DNA from: Gordonibacter faecis
Lineage (GTDB): Bacteria; Actinomycetota; Coriobacteriia; Coriobacteriales; Eggerthellaceae
DNA length: 15,962 bases
Direction: 5' to 3'
NCBI RefSeq assembly: GCF_030077735.1
Contig: NZ_JASJEU010000011.1
Span: 1 to 15,962 of the forward strand
Below are positions 1 through 8,064 of this stretch, piece by piece. Within the stretch, counting starts at the first letter, position 1. Each line of letters starts with the position of its first letter. Under the pieces are notes generated by a model. That model was not told the DNA's origin. It ran no database searches and was given only the letters and a program-made list of their open reading frames with translations. The translations under genes and the position numbers were made by a program.

Positions 1-102
1 GTGAGCGACAAGAAGGCGCTGAAGATGATGGCAGCGGAGCGCGAGACGACGATTGCCGCGATTATCCACGAGTGGGTTGCGGAGCACGCTCGGAAGGATT
101 AG
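1..102 (+). CDS. C-terminal part of a ribbon-helix-helix-like DNA-binding protein (5' end cut by window)
   Basis: Frame 1 reads from the first base to TAG at 100-102, giving about 33 residues. The stretch LKMMAAERETTIAAIIHEWV has the helix-turn-helix spacing of the C-terminal half of ribbon-helix-helix proteins (Arc/ParD/MobC-like): a first amphipathic helix, a short turn with TT, then a second helix. The first codon happens to be GTG, but no ribosome binding site can be seen, so it is most likely truncated rather than a complete 33-residue protein. It lies 17 bases before the next gene and is probably co-transcribed with it. Proteins of this type act as autoregulators, antitoxins or relaxosome accessory proteins; which one cannot be decided from the fragment. 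Confidence 0.55.
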   Translation: MSDKKALKMMAAERETTIAAIIHEWVAEHARKD

Positions 103-119
103 TGAGGAGGTGAAGAGTT

Positions 120-2861
120 ATGGGAGATGGCCTTGTTGTTCAAAAGTCAAGCCTGATAGAGTGCCTGGACAGTAAGCCGGGGGCAATAAGCAGCGATAAT
201 CCGTTCTACTGGTATATCCATTTGAAATCGCTCGGGAAACGGGCACAGACGAAAGAGATAGTGGAAGAGGCCGTCAACGGCTTCAACGTCGATAATCACG
301 CATATACGATTCTCAAAGTCATCGCGAAAAAGCATCTTACGCGCGAAGTGTGCGAGATTGCAGTGTGCAAGAACGGCTTGAATTTGAAGTATGTGCCCGA
401 GCAGTATCGGGACATATCTATGTGCATGTCGGCGGTGCGAAGCGACGGTGGCGCTTTGCGCGATGTTCCCACGCAGATACTGCTTGGAGACAAGGGCTAC
501 GAGATATGCCTCACAGCTGTCTGCAACGATTTCGAGGGCCAGACCCTTTCGTTTGTGCCTGATTGTTACTTACGCGGAAAAGAGGGCAAAGCTCTTTGCG
601 AAGCAGCCGTGCGAGCGAACGGGTACGCACTCGAATATGTTCCGAAGCGCTTGATAACAAAAGAGCTTGCTAGAGCGGCCATCGAGACTCCTTTCCCTGT
701 CAAAGAGATTCTTTGGCCGGATGGTTCATGTTTGGCTCGGAGCGCTTATCGCAGCTATCGCCCGGTGCTGTCGCTCGTTCCTGAAAAGTGCATGTCAGAA
801 GAGCTTGTCGCTCTGTCTGCCCGGCTCTACCCTGAGAGCCTGTCCTATGCTCCTTCTGAATTCGTTTCTCGGGACCTCTGCCTCGAATTGGTTGAGCGGG
901 ACCCCATGAATTTGCGGTATGTGCCCATGCCGGACAAGAAGTTGGTGGATTCCGCGCTTCAGACCAATCCTCGGGCAATTCTAGCGGTTCCTGAGTCCAT
1001 GCTGACGCTGAAACGCTGCCGTGACGCCTTGCGCAGGGACCCGACCATCCCTATTGAGAAGCTCCCCGAAAGCTACCGCAAGAAGCTGGAAAAGGAATTT
1101 CGGTCGGACGCTTTCGTAAAATATGAGCCGATTGCGCTCGAAACGCCTTCCGTTACCGATGATGAGACGCAGGCGATTTCGTGTTCGGATGAGCCGCATG
1201 CTTACGATTTATCGGTCGCCGATGGTTCGGCGGAGACGATTTACTACATATCCGATATCCACCTTGAACATCAGCTCGTAAAGCAGCCTAACGACATCGT
1301 GAAGCTGTCTTTGCCTGAGATACAAGAGCGTATCGACAATAAGATTGCCGAGCTTTTGGCGTCTGTGCCGGATACTCGGAGCACCTTGCTCATTGGCGGC
1401 GATGTGGCAGACAGTGTTGAATTGGAAGCCTTGTTTTATGAACGGCTTACTTCGTTTTCCAGCCGTCATGACTGGTGGCAGGGCGACATTTTTGCCGTTC
1501 TAGGAAACCACGAGCTGTGGGATGGCGACCCTACGGGACTTGAGCCTGCTCGACCAATTGATGAAATCATCACTGATTATCGCCAGGCGATGCCTCGCGG
1601 GGTGACGCTGCTGGAAAATGAGCTGTTCATTGTCTACAAGGGGCTTCGCAGCACAGTCTTGGGAGAGGACGCAATCCTCAACGCAAGCGTTGAGGAGTTA
1701 GCCGAGGCATGTGTAAACTCCACATTTCTATTGCTCGGCGGCATCGGGTTCTCCGGGCTTAACCCGGTTTATAACGCTGAGATGGGCTTGTATCGAGCGG
1801 CGGTTTCGACGGAAGAGGACATTGCGCGGTCAAGGCGTTTTCGGGCGATATACGAGAAGGTTCTGGCAAGCGCAGAGAACATTCCGGTAATCGTGCTAAC
1901 TCATACGCAGATGGCGGATTGGTCTGATGCTCGATACAACCCGAAGTGGATTTATGTGAGTGGCCATACCCACCAAAACATGTTCCTATTGCAGGACGAC
2001 GGCACATCTGTCTTTTCCGATAACCAGGTCGGCTATAAGCCCAAGCCTTGGCATCTTAACGGTTTTACGGTTGACGTGCATAGGTATGACCCGTTTAAGG
2101 ATTACCCGGACGGCATTCATCAGATTACGCGCGAGCAGTATGTTGAATTCAATCGCTGCCAGGGCATTATGATGCAGGGCATGAAGCACCCTGGTGACTT
2201 GTATGCGCTGAAATACGGCGGCGTGTACATGTTTGTGCTGGAAAGCGCCAGCAGTTTGTGCCTTTTGGAAGGTGGTAGACGACACAAGCTCGATTACGAT
2301 ATCAGCTATTATTACGAGAATCTTCCTGAATATGTCAGAAAAGTGCGCAGCGCGTTCATGCCGTACCAGAAAGCCCTTTCAATGGTTTCAGACGAAGTGA
2401 TGGCAATCGGCGGTTCTGGCAGCATTCACGGCTGCATCGTGGATATTGACTGGTTTAACCACATATATTTGAACCCATTTGACGGCAAAGTGACTCCCTA
2501 TTTTGCTTTGAATACAACCGACAAATTGGTGTTCAAGGATGTGGAGTCGCTGCTTTCGTCCTCGCCGTTTCCGCCACAATTGAGCAATGGCGAATCAATG
2601 CTAATGCGTTATTTGGGCACGCCTTCTAGGGAGAAGAAGCTCCCTATACTCTCGCGTGCGTCGAGTAAGGAGTGGGAGCTTGCCGTTGTTCCGCAGGTCG
2701 TTTTAGATAGGTCGATGTACGAGCCGTCTCGCATCATGCGTTCGATTCAGTACATCTTTGACCAGAACGTGCTGCGGGTTTGGAACGATGCGATACTTGC
2801 TATCGACAATAATGACGACATACAGGCTTTGCCTGGCGCAAGCAAGTTGCTCGACTCGTGA
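120..2861 (+). CDS. DUF4116-like repeat protein fused to a calcineurin-type metallophosphoesterase
   Basis: This 913-residue protein starts at ATG 120 behind a clear AGGAGG (105-110). Residues about 74-330 hold eight or nine degenerate units of 35-45 residues with the pattern LCexAVxxxGxxLxyVPexx, resembling DUF4116 repeats. A metallophosphoesterase domain follows with all five metal-site blocks: SDIH (D379, H381), GGD (D428), GNHE (N463, H464), a lone histidine in LTHTQ (H595) and GHTH (H616, H618). An active two-metal phosphatase, nuclease or phosphodiesterase is therefore likely, but the substrate is unknown. Residues about 650-913 are a C-terminal region I do not recognise, with a distinctive GSGSIHGCIVDIDWFNHIYL stretch. 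No signal peptide or membrane segment is seen, so it should be cytoplasmic. Codon use is more AT-rich than in the neighbours, suggesting recent acquisition. The repeats may recognise a partner; that is inference. Confidence 0.85.
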   Translation: MGDGLVVQKSSLIECLDSKPGAISSDNPFYWYIHLKSLGKRAQTKEIVEEAVNGFNVDNHAYTILKVIAKKHLTREVCEIAVCKNGLNLKYVPEQYRDISMCMSAVRSDGGALRDVPTQILLGDKGYEICLTAVCNDFEGQTLSFVPDCYLRGKEGKALCEAAVRANGYALEYVPKRLITKELARAAIETPFPVKEILWPDGSCLARSAYRSYRPVLSLVPEKCMSEELVALSARLYPESLSYAPSEFVSRDLCLELVERDPMNLRYVPMPDKKLVDSALQTNPRAILAVPESMLTLKRCRDALRRDPTIPIEKLPESYRKKLEKEFRSDAFVKYEPIALETPSVTDDETQAISCSDEPHAYDLSVADGSAETIYYISDIHLEHQLVKQPNDIVKLSLPEIQERIDNKIAELLASVPDTRSTLLIGGDVADSVELEALFYERLTSFSSRHDWWQGDIFAVLGNHELWDGDPTGLEPARPIDEIITDYRQAMPRGVTLLENELFIVYKGLRSTVLGEDAILNASVEELAEACVNSTFLLLGGIGFSGLNPVYNAEMGLYRAAVSTEEDIARSRRFRAIYEKVLASAENIPVIVLTHTQMADWSDARYNPKWIYVSGHTHQNMFLLQDDGTSVFSDNQVGYKPKPWHLNGFTVDVHRYDPFKDYPDGIHQITREQYVEFNRCQGIMMQGMKHPGDLYALKYGGVYMFVLESASSLCLLEGGRRHKLDYDISYYYENLPEYVRKVRSAFMPYQKALSMVSDEVMAIGGSGSIHGCIVDIDWFNHIYLNPFDGKVTPYFALNTTDKLVFKDVESLLSSSPFPPQLSNGESMLMRYLGTPSREKKLPILSRASSKEWELAVVPQVVLDRSMYEPSRIMRSIQYIFDQNVLRVWNDAILAIDNNDDIQALPGASKLLDS

Positions 2862-2877
2862 TTCTTGCAGCTATAAA

Positions 2878-2905
2878 CCCGCTGTTCCGTGAGGGCGGCG
2901 GGCTT
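2878..2905 (+). terminator. probable hairpin terminator after the metallophosphoesterase gene
   Basis: CCCGCTG (2878-2884) can pair with CGGCGGG (2896-2902) with one G-U pair and an 11-base loop. It is followed by CTTATAATT, a weak T-containing tail. It lies 17 bases after the stop codon. It may only partly stop transcription, because the tail is not a proper U-run. Confidence 0.45.
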
Positions 2906-2930
2906 ATAATTAAATGCGTATTTATATAAT
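2905..2930 (+). promoter_or_regulatory. AT-rich promoter-like stretch before the ART-like gene
   Basis: Two perfect TATAAT boxes occur at 2905-2910 and 2925-2930 in a short AT-rich island between GC-rich genes, 35-60 bases before the start codon at 2964. No good TTGACA box sits 16-18 bases upstream of either one, so the -35 contact is not convincing. The likely role is separate expression of the ART-like gene and the recombinase from the large gene before them. Confidence 0.4.
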
Positions 2931-2963
2931 TGATTAACGTACGAAATGAAGGGAGGGGGTAAC

Positions 2964-3464
2964 ATGCAACACCCTGAATATCTGTACCACTACACCACGC
3001 TGGACTTCGTTCCCAAGATTCTCGAAGACGGCTTTCTGATGCTGACGCCGAGCAACCTGGTCAAGCCCAAGCGATACTGGAAGGAGCGCCGCGAGGACGG
3101 CAATTACGACATCGTGAGCGACACCGATGACATCAAGCCCGTCGTATGGCTCACGCAAGAGGAGCTTGGTGCGAGCGATGACAGGGACAAGATTGCAATC
3201 GGCATGGCGGCGGGCGGGGTCAGAGCTGTCAACAAGATGACCGCCAAGTTCGTCATCCCGTGGAACGACAAGTACCAGTGGTGGCTCGACTGGCAGAAGA
3301 AGAACCGCATGAAGAAGAGCCAATATCGTATTTTCACGTCGCACGGAGAGCATTACGGCTCGTGGTACGTCTGCGAGGAGCAGATTCCCATGTCCGACGT
3401 GGAGGAGATTGTCAACAACCTGACCGGCGAGGTCATTTGGCGACGAGAAGGGGGCGGCGAATAG
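2964..3464 (+). CDS. small protein resembling ADP-ribosyltransferase-fold families, function unproven
   Basis: I choose ATG 2964 (166 residues) because GGGAGGGGG at 2951-2959 is a strong ribosome binding site just before it; the in-frame ATG at 2946 lies upstream of that site. The N-terminus has YLYHYTT (H9, Y10, T11) followed by an isoleucine and a glycine (I19, G23). It is followed by VVWLTQE and, near the end, WYVCEEQIP (W134-P142). This order of short blocks resembles uncharacterised actinobacterial proteins and ART-like families (DarT/KptA, DUF2971 or AbiGi type) that begin with an HYT motif and end with a conserved acidic patch. If so, it could modify a nucleic acid or protein using NAD, or belong to a toxin or anti-phage family. 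Catalysis is inference only. The stop codon directly abuts the recombinase GTG start, so the two are probably translated from one mRNA. Confidence 0.6.
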   Translation: MQHPEYLYHYTTLDFVPKILEDGFLMLTPSNLVKPKRYWKERREDGNYDIVSDTDDIKPVVWLTQEELGASDDRDKIAIGMAAGGVRAVNKMTAKFVIPWNDKYQWWLDWQKKNRMKKSQYRIFTSHGEHYGSWYVCEEQIPMSDVEEIVNNLTGEVIWRREGGGE

Positions 3465-5291
3465 GTGGCACGAAAAAATCCCAAGAACCCAGATGCCACC
3501 CGTCCCCTCTCCTGCGTCCTTTACATCCGCGTATCGACTAAGCTCCAGGTCGAGAAGGGCGAGTCGATAGACGCCCAGCGATTCGAGCTGACCCGGTACG
3601 CCGAGATGCACGGCATGCGCGTGCTCGGGGAGTACGTGGACGCGGGCTTCTCCGGCAAGAACGTGCGCGGGAGACCACAGTTCCGCCAGATGCTCGATGA
3701 CATCATCAAGGAGCAGCCGGGCAGGCGCCCGACGTACGTGCTCGTGTTCAAGCTGTCGCGCTTCGGGCGCAACGCCGCCGACACGTGGAACTCGCTCCAG
3801 ATGCTCCAGGACTACGGCGTGGAGCTGTGCTGCGTCAAGGACGGCATCGACTCCGCCACGACGATGGGCAAGGCGATGCTTTCCATCGCCGCCGTGTTCG
3901 CCGAGATGGAGCGTGACAACATCCGCACCCAGACCATGAGCGGGCGCGAGGAGAAGGCCCGCAAGGGCTACTGGAACGGCGGGCAGGCCCCGTATGGCTA
4001 TCGGCTCGTGGACCGGGGCGGCAAGTTCAAGGAGCTTGTGGTCGATGAGGACGAGGCGAAGGTCGTCCGCAAAATCTTCCAGATGTACGCCTACGAGAAC
4101 AAGGGGCCGATGGCGATAGCGTCGTGGCTGAACAGGCACGGCGTCACGAAGGCCGCTCGCGGCAACGCGACCATGGAGACCTTCGGGAACACCACGATAG
4201 CGCGGATGGTCGTCAATCCCGTGTATATCGGCAAGATTGCCTACGGGCGCAGGCGCACCGAGGTCATCGAGGGCACGCGCGGCGAGACGCACGTGGTGAA
4301 GAGCGACGGGTACGAGGTCTACGACGGCAGGCACGAGGCAATCATCGACGAGGCGACCTGGGCGGCCGCCCAGGCAATCGTGGGCACTCGGAAGCCGAAC
4401 GCCAAGAGGCACGACGACGGGCACGTGAACCTGCTGAACGGGCTGCTCGTGTGCCCGGAGTGCGGGCGCAAGATGTCCTCGCACCCGAACCGGGGAAAGG
4501 TCAAGAAGGACGGTACGCGGGGAAAGACCACCTACGCGTACTACTGCCCGCACACGTCGAAGGCGCGTGGGGCGACCTGCACCTTCAGCCGCCAGTACCC
4601 GCAGGAGTACGTGGATGCCGAGGTCATAGAGATGGTGAAGCTGGCGTCGCGTTCGGACGCGTTCGTGGAGGCGCTGCGCCGCCGCATCAACGACGAGACC
4701 GACGTGGAGCAGCTGCGCGAGGACGCCGAGCGCATCGGGCGCGAGCAGGCGGCTAACGACAAGCGCATGCGCATGCTCATGAACCAGATTGACGCGCTTG
4801 ACCCCGCTGACCGAAGCTATGAGCGCAAGTTCAGCGACCTGCAGAGGCGGCTGGATGACCTGTACGACCGCGATGCCGGTTTCCAGGAGGCGCTGGAGGA
4901 GACGCGGGCTAAAATAGCCGCTGCCGACAAGCGCAGGGTTGGCGAGCGCAGGCTGCTGGACGAGCTTGACCGCATCCCCGAGCTTCTGGAGGAAGCGGAT
5001 GAGCAGACGCGCTTCGACATCGTGCACGAGGCGGTGAGCGAGGTCCGCATTCTGGCGGATAGGAACCCGCGCAAGGAGCGCGTGGTGCAGAGCGTCACGT
5101 TCAAGTGCCCGGTGCGCTTCTTCTGGGAGGAGGTTCCCGGCGTGGCGGATGGGTATACGGCGGTGACGCCCGACTCGTTTGATGCGGACGGGAATTTCCG
5201 AGATGACGAGACACACGTCGAAACCGTTGTGGTGGCCGAACGTGAGGAGCGACCGGGTGGTCCTCTGCAACATCATGAGAAAAGGAGCTGA
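3465..5291 (+). CDS. large serine recombinase (site-specific integrase)
   Basis: This 608-residue protein starts at GTG 3465, immediately after the previous stop codon and behind a purine-rich GAGAAGGGGG. The resolvase domain (about 17-165) has YIRVST with the nucleophile S24 and R22, followed by the usual FSGK..RG.PQF and SRFGRNA blocks. The recombinase domain (about 175-290) contains GYWNGGQAPYGYRL and the NPVYIGKIAYGRR block. A zinc ribbon has C330, C333, C361 and C372. A long coiled-coil-forming region spans about 400-525. It should excise and integrate its element between short att sites. The end is unusual: THVETVVV at residues 583-590 resembles the RlmD/RumA C-terminus, and the last 18 or so codons may be host sequence joined by integration. 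The stop codon overlaps the ribosome binding region of the next gene. Confidence 0.95.
   Translation: MARKNPKNPDATRPLSCVLYIRVSTKLQVEKGESIDAQRFELTRYAEMHGMRVLGEYVDAGFSGKNVRGRPQFRQMLDDIIKEQPGRRPTYVLVFKLSRFGRNAADTWNSLQMLQDYGVELCCVKDGIDSATTMGKAMLSIAAVFAEMERDNIRTQTMSGREEKARKGYWNGGQAPYGYRLVDRGGKFKELVVDEDEAKVVRKIFQMYAYENKGPMAIASWLNRHGVTKAARGNATMETFGNTTIARMVVNPVYIGKIAYGRRRTEVIEGTRGETHVVKSDGYEVYDGRHEAIIDEATWAAAQAIVGTRKPNAKRHDDGHVNLLNGLLVCPECGRKMSSHPNRGKVKKDGTRGKTTYAYYCPHTSKARGATCTFSRQYPQEYVDAEVIEMVKLASRSDAFVEALRRRINDETDVEQLREDAERIGREQAANDKRMRMLMNQIDALDPADRSYERKFSDLQRRLDDLYDRDAGFQEALEETRAKIAAADKRRVGERRLLDELDRIPELLEEADEQTRFDIVHEAVSEVRILADRNPRKERVVQSVTFKCPVRFFWEEVPGVADGYTAVTPDSFDADGNFRDDETHVETVVVAEREERPGGPLQHHEKRS
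5211..5234 (+). other. inferred right attachment junction (att core) in an rlmD/rumA-like 3' end
   Basis: These bases encode THVETVVV near the end of the recombinase. RlmD/RumA methyltransferases commonly end with an HVE(T/C)V motif, and elements with large serine recombinases are known to integrate into the 3' end of rumA in streptococci. I infer that crossover occurred here, restoring a host-like tail downstream. The matching copy at the left end is outside the window, so the core cannot be confirmed or trimmed. Confidence 0.45.
5281..5288 (+). promoter_or_regulatory. ribosome binding site that fixes the start of the c-di-GMP gene
   Basis: AAAGGAGC lies five bases before ATG 5293 and overlaps the last codons of the recombinase frame. 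It favours ATG 5293 over the in-frame ATG 5179, which lies inside the recombinase and has no such site. If the att junction is at about 5211-5234, this site belongs to the host and once lay in the end of the preceding host gene. Confidence 0.75.
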
Positions 5292-5292
5292 A

Positions 5293-8049
5293 ATGACCAA
5301 GCATGACACCGACGGGACGGCGTCATCCCCCGATCGACCTCCGGATGCGGGGGATCCCCCGCACACGAGTGAGCACCTGCTTCCTACCATGCGCCGCGAC
5401 GCACCCCTGACGGCGCATGTACCGGCTGTCCCTGCACGCGCGGGGGCAGCATCCATCGACGGCTTTGACACCGATTTGCGCACCTTCGTCTTCGACACCG
5501 TGTTGGAGGGAATGCGCACGAGCATTTACGTCACCGACCCTGAAACCGACGAAATCCTGTACATGAACGGGTTCATGAAGCACGACTATGGCGTGGAGAA
5601 CCCGGAGGGTCAGGTGTGTTGGAAGGTGCTGCAAAGTGGCCTGACCGAGCGGTGCTCGTTTTGTCCTATTGACGATCTGGTGCGCAGCGAAGAAGAGGTG
5701 CCGCTGGTGGAGTGGGACGAAGAGAGTCCCGTCACCGGGCGCACGTATCGCAACTACGACAGCCTTGTTACCTGGGTTGATGGCCGCCGTGTGCACCTGC
5801 AGCAGTCGGTGGACGTAACGGCGCTCGTGTCTGCCAACGCCGACGAACTCACGGGGTTGCTGTCGCGCCGCGCGGGCAAGGAGCATCTGGAGCGGTCACT
5901 CAAGCAGGCCGTGCAACAAAAGGAAAGCCTCACGGTGGCGCTCTACGATGTCAACTGCCTGAAGGCCGTGAACGATCGCTACGGGCACGCCGAGGGTGAC
6001 CATCTCATCCGCTCCGCCGCCAACGCGGTGCGGCGTGAGTTCGGCCCGAACGACTACGGCTTCCGTCTGAGCGGTGACGAATTTGTGGCCGTGTTTGTAG
6101 CCGACGCCGCCAGCGTGCGCGCACGCATGGAGCACGCTCGCACGGCGCTGGCCGCCTTGCCACCGCGGGTGGAACCGCCCTATGAAATGGGCTTTTGCTA
6201 CGGCTTGGCCGAATCTGACCCGGAGTCGCCGTTTGAGTTGTACGAGCTTTTGGCCCTGGCGGACCAGCGCATGTACCTGGAGAAACGGCGCTACCACATT
6301 GTGAACAGCATTGATGCTCTGCGCGCCGCCGAAGAGGCCGACCAGGGAACCGACGGCCACAGCGTCGCATTCGACTACGACAGCGACCAACTCTACGAGG
6401 CACTGGTGGAAAGCACTGACGACTACCTGTACGTGTGCAACATGAAGACCGGCGTGTTCCACTATCCCAAGGCCATGGTGGAGGAGTTCGACCTGCCCGG
6501 CGAGGTGGTGGAAAATGCCGCCGCTGTGTGGGGGTCGAAGGTGCATGAGGACGACCGTCAGGCGTTTCTCGAATCGAACCAGGAGATTGTGGACGCCCGC
6601 ACGACGCGCCACTGGGTGGAGTACCGCGCGCTCAACCGCAAGGGCGAGTGGGTGCGCCTGCGCTGCCGCGGCCGTGCCATTCTGGACGCAAAAGGAAAGC
6701 CCACGCTGTTTGCCGGCTTCATTACAAACCTGGGGAAGAAAAGCAAGGTTGACCCGCTGACCGGCCTGTTCAATCGCTTTGAATTCGAAGATGACCTGCG
6801 TGCGCGATTGGACGCGCGTACGGCGTCGCTTTCCGCCACGCCTGGCAAAGAACAGGGGCTGGATGCCATCAGCCTGATGGTTATTGGCATCGATGATTTG
6901 CGCCATATCAACGACCGCTACGACCGCGCTTTCGGCGACGAGGTTATCCGCTTCGTCGCGCAGCGCATTCAAAGCGCGCTGCCTGAGGGCGCGCGCGTGT
7001 ATCGTTTGGATGGCGATGAGTTCGCCGTGGTGGTGAACGACCAGATAGATGTGCTGCGCAGCTGCTACGCCGTGCTGTCGGGCACGTTCCAACACCAGCA
7101 CGAACACGAAGGCAGGAAGTTCTACTGCACGCTGTCGGGCGGCTGCGCCACGTTCCCCGCCGACGCGGGTACCTTTGAAGAGCTGGTGAAGTATGCCGAC
7201 TACGCCCTGGAGTTTGCGAAGGGGCATGGTAAAAAGCGCTGCGTGAACTTCTCGCAGACCATTTTGGCCCAGCGCACGCGAGAGTTGGAGCTGATGGAGT
7301 TGTTGCGCGACAGCGTTGAGCAGGGCTTTAAGGGCTTCAGCCTGCGCTACCAGCCGCAGGTGGACGCCGTCACGGGCCAGGTGGTGGGCGCCGAGGCGCT
7401 CGCGCGCTGGCACTGCGATCGGTTTGGCGACCTGTCGCCCTTGGAGTTCATTCCGTTGCTGGAGGAAAGCGGGCTCATTGTGCCGGTGGGGGCGTGGGTG
7501 CTGCACAAAGCGGCCGCCCTCTGTAAGCGCTGGCGCGCGCTGTGCCCCGACTTCACCATGAGCGTGAACCTGTCGTATCGCCAGCTGGACGAGGACGGGC
7601 TGGTGCCGCTCATCGTGAACGTGCTGCAAGAGGCAGGGCTGCCGCCGGGAAGCCTGGTGGTGGAAATGACCGAAAGCCGCTTCGCCGAAGACGACGAGCA
7701 CGCGCGCAATCTGTTCGACCAGATTCGCGAACTGGGCGTGCAGGTGGCCATGGACGATTTCGGCACCGGTTATTCGTCGCTTGGCGTGCTGAAGTCCTCG
7801 CCGGCTGACATTGTGAAGATAGACCGCGCGTTCATTCGCGACATTCGCACCAGCACGTTTGATGCCACGTTCATTCGGTTTGTGGTGGAACTGTGCCATG
7901 ACGTGGGTATCAGCGTGTGTTTGGAGGGCGTGGAATCTGCCGAAGAGTACGAAGTAGTAAACGACATGGGGCTTGATTATATTCAGGGCTTCCTGTTCGG
8001 CCGTCCGCTTTTGCCCGACGAGTTTGAGGCGAAGTTTTTGAAAGCCTGA
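5293..8049 (+). CDS. c-di-GMP protein with PAS-GGDEF-PAS-GGDEF-EAL domains
   Basis: From ATG 5293 this is a 918-residue soluble protein without evident membrane segments. After a disordered N-terminus comes a PAS-like domain (about 60-175) with a cysteine cluster (CWKVLQ...CSFCPID), which might bind a cofactor or metal. GGDEF 1 (about 188-345) carries SGDEF at 260-264. PAS 2 (about 365-485) follows, then GGDEF 2 (about 488-655) with DGDEF at 573-577. EAL (about 668-910) keeps E701 of EAL, N759, E791, D821-D822 in DDFGTGYSS, K842, E878 and Q898, so phosphodiesterase activity is likely. Neither GGDEF domain has the RxxD inhibitory site at the usual place. SGDEF may still make c-di-GMP; DGDEF is doubtful and could be a GTP-sensing module. 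Only 15 bases separate it from the cysteine synthase, suggesting co-transcription. The direction of net activity cannot be read from sequence. Confidence 0.93.
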   Translation: MTKHDTDGTASSPDRPPDAGDPPHTSEHLLPTMRRDAPLTAHVPAVPARAGAASIDGFDTDLRTFVFDTVLEGMRTSIYVTDPETDEILYMNGFMKHDYGVENPEGQVCWKVLQSGLTERCSFCPIDDLVRSEEEVPLVEWDEESPVTGRTYRNYDSLVTWVDGRRVHLQQSVDVTALVSANADELTGLLSRRAGKEHLERSLKQAVQQKESLTVALYDVNCLKAVNDRYGHAEGDHLIRSAANAVRREFGPNDYGFRLSGDEFVAVFVADAASVRARMEHARTALAALPPRVEPPYEMGFCYGLAESDPESPFELYELLALADQRMYLEKRRYHIVNSIDALRAAEEADQGTDGHSVAFDYDSDQLYEALVESTDDYLYVCNMKTGVFHYPKAMVEEFDLPGEVVENAAAVWGSKVHEDDRQAFLESNQEIVDARTTRHWVEYRALNRKGEWVRLRCRGRAILDAKGKPTLFAGFITNLGKKSKVDPLTGLFNRFEFEDDLRARLDARTASLSATPGKEQGLDAISLMVIGIDDLRHINDRYDRAFGDEVIRFVAQRIQSALPEGARVYRLDGDEFAVVVNDQIDVLRSCYAVLSGTFQHQHEHEGRKFYCTLSGGCATFPADAGTFEELVKYADYALEFAKGHGKKRCVNFSQTILAQRTRELELMELLRDSVEQGFKGFSLRYQPQVDAVTGQVVGAEALARWHCDRFGDLSPLEFIPLLEESGLIVPVGAWVLHKAAALCKRWRALCPDFTMSVNLSYRQLDEDGLVPLIVNVLQEAGLPPGSLVVEMTESRFAEDDEHARNLFDQIRELGVQVAMDDFGTGYSSLGVLKSSPADIVKIDRAFIRDIRTSTFDATFIRFVVELCHDVGISVCLEGVESAEEYEVVNDMGLDYIQGFLFGRPLLPDEFEAKFLKA

Positions 8050-8064
8050 GATAAGGAGATACTA

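Larger units (their letters stand above)
1..5230. mobile_element. right end of an integrated element carrying a large serine recombinase (left end outside window)
   Basis: This stretch groups a ribbon-helix-helix gene end, two cargo genes of uncertain role and a large serine recombinase, all on the + strand. The order, with the recombinase last and next to host-like genes, is typical of integrative elements of this class. The metallophosphoesterase gene is clearly richer in A and T than the genes on either side, which supports transfer. I place the right boundary in the recombinase codons for THVETVV (5211-5231), because that motif resembles the RlmD/RumA C-terminus, a known integration target. 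The left boundary is not in the window, so size and type (ICE, mobilisable element, prophage remnant) cannot be judged. No relaxase, conjugation or phage structural gene is visible here. Confidence 0.7.

Noticed and set aside
5179..5292. Longer start for the c-di-GMP protein at ATG 5179
   Set aside because: These codons overlap the recombinase gene and lack a ribosome binding site, while AAAGGAGC directly precedes ATG 5293.
2934..5525. 863-residue open frame on the - strand opposite the recombinase
   Set aside because: It is fully antisense to a gene with intact recombinase domains, is made of biased low-complexity residues, and shows no recognisable domain. Long antisense frames are common in GC-rich DNA.
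5896..7899. 667-residue open frame on the - strand opposite the c-di-GMP gene
   Set aside because: The + strand encodes clear PAS, GGDEF and EAL domains here. The antisense frame is rich in H, Q, A and R, as expected of a shadow frame.
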